Assembly: GCA_044355655.1 (NCBI GenBank)
Contig: JBIKXS010000032.1
Location: 1-37,600 of the forward strand
Length of the DNA: 37,600 nucleotides
Direction of reading: 5' to 3'
Origin: UBA3064 sp023258775
GTDB taxonomy: Bacteria > Pseudomonadota > Gammaproteobacteria > Burkholderiales > Burkholderiaceae_E
Shown here: positions 32,349 to 37,600 of the stretch, piece by piece
Numbering within the stretch: the stretch's first letter is position 1
Layout: every line of letters begins with the position of its first letter
Translations under genes and position numbers: made by a program
Notes under the pieces: model-generated
What the model saw: only the letters and a program-made list of their open reading frames with translations
Databases searched by the model: none
Told to the model about the DNA's origin: nothing

Positions 32349-33647
32349 ATGAACTTTATCCCCCGGCGCTTGATTCTTTCAAGAATCCTTGCAGCGCTGT
32401 TCACTCTCCCCATCTACCTCGTCCTCGGTCTTCAGCCCTTCGCCCAGCAACGCGTTGACGTTTCGGGTGTAGCGCAATCACTGCTACCCCTCTCAGTAGC
32501 AAATTTCGCCTCCGATCAACGCGCCCGCACCGACGTATCTGGCGTTGTACATAGCGATCTGGGTCGAAGCGGCCTATTCAACATGATCGACAGCGGTATG
32601 GTGCTTGCAGACACAGGCGCAGTTCCTGCAGAACTGCGCGGCAAGGGCATCGATATGCTTGTTTCGGGCTCCGTTTCGCGACTTGCCGATGGTCGGTTTG
32701 ATGTGCGTTACCGCCTCAATGACTTGGTCAAGCAGCGCGCGGTTTTTCAGCGTTCGATCGTTGTCCATCCGGATGATTTACGCATGGCCGGCCACCGTAT
32801 CGCCGACGAAGTTTTTGAGGCGTTAACAGGTGAAAAGGGCATTTTCTCCACAAGGATTGCTTATGTGAGCAAGCAGGCCACGCGCTACGTCTTGCAAATC
32901 GCTGATTGGGATGCCGAAAGTCCACAACTCGCACTTAGCTCGGCCGAGCCGATCATATCGCCGCGTTGGTCGCCTGACGGATCAAAACTTGCCTACGTGT
33001 CTTTCGAAAGCAAAAAGCCAGTCGTTTACGTACACAATCTGGCCACCGGAGAACGCCTAGCGGTTGCGAATTTTCGCGGCAGCAACAGTGCACCGGCATG
33101 GGCCCCTGATGGCCAACAACTGGCAGTCTCTCTCACGATGGATGGCATGTCGCAGATTTATCTGGTGTCAGCACGAGGCGGATCGCCGCGGCGATTGACT
33201 TCATCCAATTCGATTGACACCGAACCTGTTTTTTCCCCCGATGGGCGGTCGGTTTATTTCACCTCAGATCGCGCTGGAAGCCCTCAGATCTATCAAGTTT
33301 CCAGCCAGGGCGGCGAAGCAAGGAGGGTTACCTTTGGTTCACCCTACTCGACCTCCGCAAGGGTGAGTCCCGATGGGAAATTGCTCGCCTATATCACCCG
33401 TCGTGATGGGCGGTATTTGGTCGCCGTGAGGGAGCTTGCAAGTGGCAACGACACGCTGGTCTCAGAAACCGGCCGCGAAGAAGCGCCTTCGTTTTCACCA
33501 AACGGTAAATGGGTGATGTACGCAAGTAGGCGCGGTGGACGCGACGCCTTAATTGCCGCTTCGGTTGATGGCAAAGTCAAACAACAACTTGCAAGTCTCG
33601 CGGGTGACATGCGTGAACCAGCATGGGGCCCGCTGCCATCAAAGTAA
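32349..33647 (+). CDS. tolB: Tol-Pal system beta-propeller protein TolB
   Basis: A 432-residue periplasmic protein that binds Pal and is removed from it by energised TolA. I chose ATG 32349; a GTG at 32340 would add three residues. A signal peptide covers about residues 1-31 (ending LGLQPFA), followed by the N-terminal domain (about 35-170) and a six-bladed propeller with repeated TolB/PD40 units such as SPRWSPDGSKLAYVSFES, APAWAPDGQQLAVSL and EPVFSPDGRSVYFTSD. It is 29 bases after tolA and 81 bases before pal. Confidence 0.97.
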   Translation: MNFIPRRLILSRILAALFTLPIYLVLGLQPFAQQRVDVSGVAQSLLPLSVANFASDQRARTDVSGVVHSDLGRSGLFNMIDSGMVLADTGAVPAELRGKGIDMLVSGSVSRLADGRFDVRYRLNDLVKQRAVFQRSIVVHPDDLRMAGHRIADEVFEALTGEKGIFSTRIAYVSKQATRYVLQIADWDAESPQLALSSAEPIISPRWSPDGSKLAYVSFESKKPVVYVHNLATGERLAVANFRGSNSAPAWAPDGQQLAVSLTMDGMSQIYLVSARGGSPRRLTSSNSIDTEPVFSPDGRSVYFTSDRAGSPQIYQVSSQGGEARRVTFGSPYSTSARVSPDGKLLAYITRRDGRYLVAVRELASGNDTLVSETGREEAPSFSPNGKWVMYASRRGGRDALIAASVDGKVKQQLASLAGDMREPAWGPLPSK

Positions 33648-33714
33648 TACAGCAGAGAAGCCATTCACGATCGAAGTCATTCCAATGAGAATTCCGGCTC
33701 AAACCATTCACTCC

Positions 33715-33720
33715 AAGGAG
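33715..33720 (+). promoter_or_regulatory. Strong ribosome binding site of pal
   Basis: A full AAGGAG eight bases before ATG 33729, the best ribosome site in the tol cluster. This fits the high level expected for Pal, an abundant lipoprotein, relative to the other Tol proteins. Confidence 0.75.
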
Positions 33721-33728
33721 AACCTTTC

Positions 33729-34301
33729 ATGAAACAAGTAACCCGCCGCCTGGCTATGCTCACAGCCATTGCATTGACTCTGGGTGCCTGCTCATCGGTT
33801 CCCCTTGAGGAAGAAAAGGGAGCGCCAATCGACAATCGCGGTGCAGCCGGCAGCGGCGGTACGCCCGCGCCAAGTGAGCCGGCAGCACGCTCTGCGGTTG
33901 CACCGGTTCAGGCAACTAGTACAGCCAGTACGGGCTTGCCAGCGGCGCTCAGCGACCCTTCGAGCGCTGTGTTTCGAAAGATTGTTTATTTTGATTTCGA
34001 TAGTTTTGAGATTCGCGAAGAGTTTCGCGGACTCATTCAGGCACACGCAAGCTTTTTACAAGCTAATAAGCAATTGAAAGTTGCCATCCAGGGCCACACC
34101 GATGAGCGTGGTACCCGGGAGTACAACCTGGCACTTGGCCAAAAACGTGCCGAGGCCGTACGCAAGGCGCTGGTGACCTTAGGGGTGGCCGACACGCAAC
34201 TTGAGGCTGTGAGCTTTGGTGAAGAAAAGCCAATGAACCAGGCCAATGATGAGGCCGCTTATGCACAGAATCGCCGGGCTGAGTTGGTCTATCAGCAATG
34301 A
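33729..34301 (+). CDS. pal: Peptidoglycan-associated lipoprotein Pal
   Basis: A 190-residue outer-membrane lipoprotein that binds peptidoglycan non-covalently and is the target of TolB. The lipoprotein signal peptide ends in the lipobox LGAC with Cys21 as the lipidated residue; a Gly/Ala/Ser/Pro-rich linker follows (about 30-75). The OmpA-like domain (about 85-190) shows VYFDFDSFEIREE, the peptidoglycan-binding GHTDERGTREYNLALGQKRA, and NRRAELVY. The stop overlaps the cpoB start as ATGA. Its maturation would need Lnt, encoded earlier in this window. Confidence 0.98.
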   Translation: MKQVTRRLAMLTAIALTLGACSSVPLEEEKGAPIDNRGAAGSGGTPAPSEPAARSAVAPVQATSTASTGLPAALSDPSSAVFRKIVYFDFDSFEIREEFRGLIQAHASFLQANKQLKVAIQGHTDERGTREYNLALGQKRAEAVRKALVTLGVADTQLEAVSFGEEKPMNQANDEAAYAQNRRAELVYQQ

Positions 34302-35230
34302 TGCGAGGACGCCCAAGCGCTGCTTGCTTGCAAGCGGATCCCAAACGATGGCTAACTAAGCGATCAGCCCTGAGCTTTTCGCGTCTCGTCGCACTCACGT
34401 TCAGCGGCGCCATGTTGTTGGCACCGGCGGCGTACCCGGTCAACGCTCAGGCAGCGATCTTTTCTGACGATGAAGCGCGTAAAGCGATCTTAGATTTGCG
34501 CATTCGCTTTGAAGAATTGCGCAGCCAAGTCCAAGATCTCGGCAAACAAATCCAGGTATTGAATACCGAGCTCAAAGAGACTCAGCAAGTTGTACAAAAA
34601 AAGGCCGATGGTCAAGGCCAACTTGGCGTTCAGTCTGATATGGAGCGCCTTCGCCAAGAACTAGCGCGGGCCAGAGGTCAAATCGAAGAACTTGTCAACG
34701 AACTTACAACCACCCAAAAGCGACAACGCGACTTGGACCAGATGGTCGATAAACGCATCGCTGAGGTCAAAACCAAAGTGGGCGAGGTTGACAACAGGCT
34801 CACTGCCTTTGAGCCTGTCGTCGTCAATGTTGACGGCATGGAAATTCGCGTCGACCCCGCTGAGAAACGGCTTTTTGATACTGCGATTGAATCATTTCGT
34901 GCTGGCGAGTTCAAACAATCGGCCGCCCAGTTGCGCAGCATGATGGATCGTTTCCCAGACTCGGCCTATATGCCAAGCCTGGTTTTCTGGTTTGGCAGTG
35001 CCAACTACGCACAGCGCGAATTTAAGGGTGCGATCACCAGTTTCACGGCCTTTTTGAAGACTTATGCCGAACATCCGCGTGCAGCCGATGCGCGGCTAAA
35101 TTTGGGACTGGCACAAGCGGACGCCGGTGAGCGCGCCGCCGCGAAAAAAACGCTTCAAAACGTCGTCGATCGCCACCCAGAGAGTAATGCTGCGGTCGTG
35201 GCGAAAGAACGCCTTAGCAAGCTGAAGTGA
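34298..35230 (+). CDS. cpoB: Tol-associated periplasmic protein CpoB (YbgF)
   Basis: A 310-residue periplasmic protein that binds TolA and coordinates outer-membrane constriction with peptidoglycan synthesis. It has an unusually long basic N-terminus before the hydrophobic signal core (about residues 27-46; cleavage likely near AQAA, 50-53), a coiled-coil trimerisation segment (about 60-165), and a C-terminal TPR domain (about 190-308) with AEKRLFDTAIESFRAGEF and HPRAADARLNLGLAQADAG. The ATG at 34298 lies in the pal stop; a TTG about ten codons in would give a more usual signal peptide. The stop overlaps the following transporter as GTGA. Confidence 0.93.
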   Translation: MMRGRPSAACLQADPKRWLTKRSALSFSRLVALTFSGAMLLAPAAYPVNAQAAIFSDDEARKAILDLRIRFEELRSQVQDLGKQIQVLNTELKETQQVVQKKADGQGQLGVQSDMERLRQELARARGQIEELVNELTTTQKRQRDLDQMVDKRIAEVKTKVGEVDNRLTAFEPVVVNVDGMEIRVDPAEKRLFDTAIESFRAGEFKQSAAQLRSMMDRFPDSAYMPSLVFWFGSANYAQREFKGAITSFTAFLKTYAEHPRAADARLNLGLAQADAGERAAAKKTLQNVVDRHPESNAAVVAKERLSKLK

Positions 35231-36318
35231 ACGAGGCAGCAAATGCCCTGGTGCTCGGGGCTGCCGCTTTAGTCAGTGTTGCGCTGGGTGTGTTGATGAA
35301 CCGTTATCACTTTTGCACCATGGGTGCGCTAAGCGATTGGTTCAACATGTCCGATTTCGGACGTTTGCGACAGTGGCTTGCTGCTTTGCTAAGTGCCATC
35401 TTGCTCACCCAAATCATGTGGGCTCACCAACATATTCATATTGAAGCGTCTTTTTACCTCACGCCTAAGCTGACCTGGCTCAGTCACCTCGTGGGCGGGA
35501 TTTTGTTCGGCTTCGGTATGGTGCTTGCGTCAGGCTGTGGCAGCAAGGCACTGATTCGCTTGGGCAGCGGTTCACTCAAAGCACTTGTCGTTGTCATCGT
35601 GATGGGTTTGGCAGCCTACATCACCATGCGCGGCTTACTCGCGATCCCAAGGGTGAGTCTGATAGAGACCCAGGTTATTGAGCTCGGTGTTGCACAAGAT
35701 CTACCGCGACTCATTTTTGGCAGTAAAGCAGGACCTTGGGAGCGTGTCTTGATCGCCTGCGGTGTGTGTGGGCTTCTGATCGGGTTGATCGCTTTCTTGG
35801 GAAGACCGTTTGATCAAAGCAAATCCCAACTACTGAGCGGCCTATTGACTGGCGCAATGATTGCAGCGATGTGGTTCGTGTCGGCATCGCTTGGTTATAT
35901 CGACGAAGACCCCAATACCTTGAAAGAGGGCTTTGTAGCGACCAATTCGCGCGGTCCCGAATCGTTTAGCTTCGTTGCACCGATAGCCTACACCATCGAC
36001 TATTTGATTCTTTTCAGCGACCGTAGCAAAACGCTCACTTTGGGAATTGTTTCAGTTTTTGGTATGGTATTAGGCGCCTTCCTTGATTCGATCTTCAGTG
36101 GACGCTTTCGGCTTGAAGGCTTTGCAGGCCTTGAGGACACGCGTATGCATTTGATCGGTGCGACCCTGATGGGTGTTGGCGGTGTCACAGCGTTTGGCTG
36201 CACCGTTGGCCAGGGACTAAGCGCCGCATCGCTACTTGCTGTTGGCGCTGCCATCAGTCTTCCCGCCATTGCACTCGGGGCCTGGCTCGCGATGAAATGG
36301 CAGTTCAGCAGAATGTAG
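35227..36318 (+). CDS. YeeE/YedE family sulfur-compound transporter (TsuA-like)
   Basis: A 363-residue polytopic inner-membrane protein with about nine to ten hydrophobic segments. The family includes TsuA, a thiosulfate importer in which conserved cysteines pass the substrate through the membrane, and YedE-type proteins linked to selenium. The equivalent cysteines are visible: Cys30 in NRYHFCTMGA, Cys104 in LASGCGSKALIRLG, and Cys325 in AFGCTVGQGLS. It starts at GTG 35227 inside the cpoB stop, so it appears translationally coupled to the Tol-Pal operon. Thiosulfate is the likeliest substrate but this is by family only. It faces the TRAP transporter gene across a 65-base gap. Confidence 0.88.
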   Translation: MNEAANALVLGAAALVSVALGVLMNRYHFCTMGALSDWFNMSDFGRLRQWLAALLSAILLTQIMWAHQHIHIEASFYLTPKLTWLSHLVGGILFGFGMVLASGCGSKALIRLGSGSLKALVVVIVMGLAAYITMRGLLAIPRVSLIETQVIELGVAQDLPRLIFGSKAGPWERVLIACGVCGLLIGLIAFLGRPFDQSKSQLLSGLLTGAMIAAMWFVSASLGYIDEDPNTLKEGFVATNSRGPESFSFVAPIAYTIDYLILFSDRSKTLTLGIVSVFGMVLGAFLDSIFSGRFRLEGFAGLEDTRMHLIGATLMGVGGVTAFGCTVGQGLSAASLLAVGAAISLPAIALGAWLAMKWQFSRM

Positions 36319-36383
36319 GGAATGCGCCTGCTCGTACTGCCCAGCCAATTAACGAGGCTGACCTTCCCAACCGACCAAGCCGC

Positions 36384-37600
36384 CTAACCCATTAATTGAG
36401 TGGGAAGCCAAGTCGAGATGATGGGCACATATGTGACCAAAAACAACATACCAAGCATGATCATGAAAAAGGGGACCGTTCCTTTCAAGACTTCGGCAAG
36501 CGGTATGCGGGAAATATTACTGATCACAAAGAGATTAAGCCCAACCGGCGGCGACATTAAAGCTAATTCCATGTTGATTACCAACATCACACCGAAGTGA
36601 ATTGGATCGATCTTCAGCGGCTCGAGTAGGGGCAACACAATAGGAACAACAATCAGCAAAATCGAGAAAACTTCCAAAAACATGCCAAGAACAATGAGAA
36701 GCAAATTGACGATCAGCAAGAACTGCCAGTCGGTGATCTGGTAGGTTTGCATTAGTTCGAGAACTTTTTGCGCCAATCCGGTTTCCGTAATCAAGTGGCC
36801 AAAGGCAAGCGCCATCGTGATAATAATCATAATTGCCGCTGCACTTCTGATCGAATAAACCAAAATATGAAAGAAGTCGCTGAGCTTCACTCCCTTGTAA
36901 ACATATAAAGCGAGCACGATCGCCACCACCGCCGACAACGCAGCGGTTTCGGTGAGCGTGACCACCCCTCCATACAAGCCCCCTAAGACCACTACAGGGA
37001 TCATCAGTGCCGGAATAGCACGCACTGACGCTGCAATCTTGTCTTGCATCGGCACATCAGAGCGAACCTTGTAGCCCTCTTTGCGTGCGAAGTAATACAC
37101 ATACATACCCATCAGCGCTGCAGCGAGTAGGCCAGGTATAACGCCGCCCAAAAAAAGTCGTGGGATCGAGGCGTCGGCCAAGACACCATATACGACAAAG
37201 GCTAAGGAGGGTGGAATCAAAATACCTAAGGTACCTGCACAGGCCAAAATGCCGCCTGCAAAGCGCGGAGCGTAGCCTTCGCGAAGCATGGCCGGAATCA
37301 TGATTGTTCCCATAGCAATAGCTGTCGCCACCGATGAGCCACACATGGCAGAGAAAATGGCACAGGTCAGCACGGAGACTAAGCCAAGCCCGCCAGAGAC
37401 CCAGCCTATCCATGCGGTCGCCGCATCAATGAGTGCTTTGGCTACACCGCCTCGTTCCATGAAGGTTGCTGCAATAACGAAGTAAGGCACGGCCAGAAGC
37501 GTTGTTGAATTAAGTTCATCGATCACTTTCTGCGCCAGCGGCACCAGACTGCCATCGTGAGCAAACACGATGCCCGAGGTGATGCCCATCGTCAGAAAAA
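36384..37600 (-). CDS. TRAP transporter large permease (DctM family), 5' end beyond the window
   Basis: The large, 12-helix subunit of a tripartite ATP-independent periplasmic transporter, which takes up organic acids or similar solutes using a periplasmic binding protein and the sodium gradient. The frame is open to the right edge; about 405 of the usual 425 or so residues are present, so only the first helix start is missing. Family features include LLAVPYFVIAATFMERGG, the SAMCGSSVATAIAMG block, LGILIPPSLAFVVYG and SPPVGLNLFVIS. The small permease and binding-protein genes should lie just to the right, outside the window. Substrate is unknown. Confidence 0.93.
   Translation of the reverse strand, partial: FLTMGITSGIVFAHDGSLVPLAQKVIDELNSTTLLAVPYFVIAATFMERGGVAKALIDAATAWIGWVSGGLGLVSVLTCAIFSAMCGSSVATAIAMGTIMIPAMLREGYAPRFAGGILACAGTLGILIPPSLAFVVYGVLADASIPRLFLGGVIPGLLAAALMGMYVYYFARKEGYKVRSDVPMQDKIAASVRAIPALMIPVVVLGGLYGGVVTLTETAALSAVVAIVLALYVYKGVKLSDFFHILVYSIRSAAAIMIIITMALAFGHLITETGLAQKVLELMQTYQITDWQFLLIVNLLLIVLGMFLEVFSILLIVVPIVLPLLEPLKIDPIHFGVMLVINMELALMSPPVGLNLFVISNISRIPLAEVLKGTVPFFMIMLGMLFLVTYVPIISTWLPTQLMG

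Noticed and set aside
36319..36383. Terminator between the convergent YeeE and TRAP permease genes
   Set aside because: Only a four-base CCCA/TGGG stem was found; no convincing hairpin or T-run.
1..37600. Mobile element, prophage, CRISPR array, tRNA or rRNA genes
   Set aside because: No transposase, integrase, regularly spaced repeats, or structured RNA gene could be found by reading; the only repeats are the short local ones reported.

Overview
The window looks like a compact chromosomal segment of a betaproteobacterium, most likely of the order Burkholderiales. The reasons are the gene order miaB-phoH-ybeY-lnt-glyQS-gmhB-plsC, the rsmA-surA-lptD strand facing amgK-murU, the dusB-fis-purH-ruvCAB-tolQRAB-pal-cpoB series, and protein sequences of betaproteobacterial type. 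The genus cannot be told from the sequence alone. Base composition is moderate in GC by eye (not counted). There are no tRNA or rRNA genes, insertion sequences, phage genes or CRISPR arrays. No gene-free stretch exceeds 300 bases; the largest are 21546-21728, 5555-5719 and 3025-3156.

Region 1 (1-5554) is the accessory part. It holds the 3' end of a zinc alcohol dehydrogenase, an Old Yellow Enzyme family ene-reductase, a 3-hydroxyisobutyrate-dehydrogenase-type reductase, a Baeyer-Villiger monooxygenase, and an uncharacterised protein with a RidA-like look. The first, second and fourth could form a chain from unsaturated alcohol to enone to ketone to lactone, as in carveol or cyclohexanol catabolism. 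That is an inference from enzyme classes only.

Region 2 (5720-17068) is a rightward run of conserved housekeeping genes: a patatin-like lipase, then miaB, phoH/ybeZ, ybeY, lnt, glyQ, glyS, gmhB, plsC, a YgjP-type metallopeptidase and gloA. They serve tRNA and rRNA maturation, lipoprotein acylation, glycine charging, LPS heptose and phospholipid synthesis, and methylglyoxal removal. Many neighbours overlap by 4 or 8 bases, which suggests translational coupling. corC/ybeX, usual between ybeY and lnt, is absent.

Region 3 (17087-21545) is the leftward lptD-surA-rsmA operon: the LPS export barrel, its periplasmic chaperone and a 16S rRNA dimethyltransferase. It diverges from amgK-murU (21729-23472), the peptidoglycan-recycling kinase and uridylyltransferase, followed by an Ubi-type flavin hydroxylase, dusB, fis and purH.

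Region 4 (27835-36318) is ruvC-ruvA-ruvB (Holliday junction processing) running by a 4-base overlap into tolQ-tolR-tolA-tolB-pal-cpoB (the trans-envelope Tol-Pal machine). This runs by another 4-base overlap into a YeeE/YedE sulfur-compound transporter. The window ends with a leftward TRAP transporter large permease cut by the right edge.

Most of the window is ordinary core genome and I do not see a clear new system. The best candidates for a second look are the redox/BVMO module with its unknown RidA-like partner, a duplicated tolA start that creates a coupled mini-ORF with an A7 tract, a repeat-built insertion in GlyS, and an ene-reductase with His in place of the flavin-modulating Cys.
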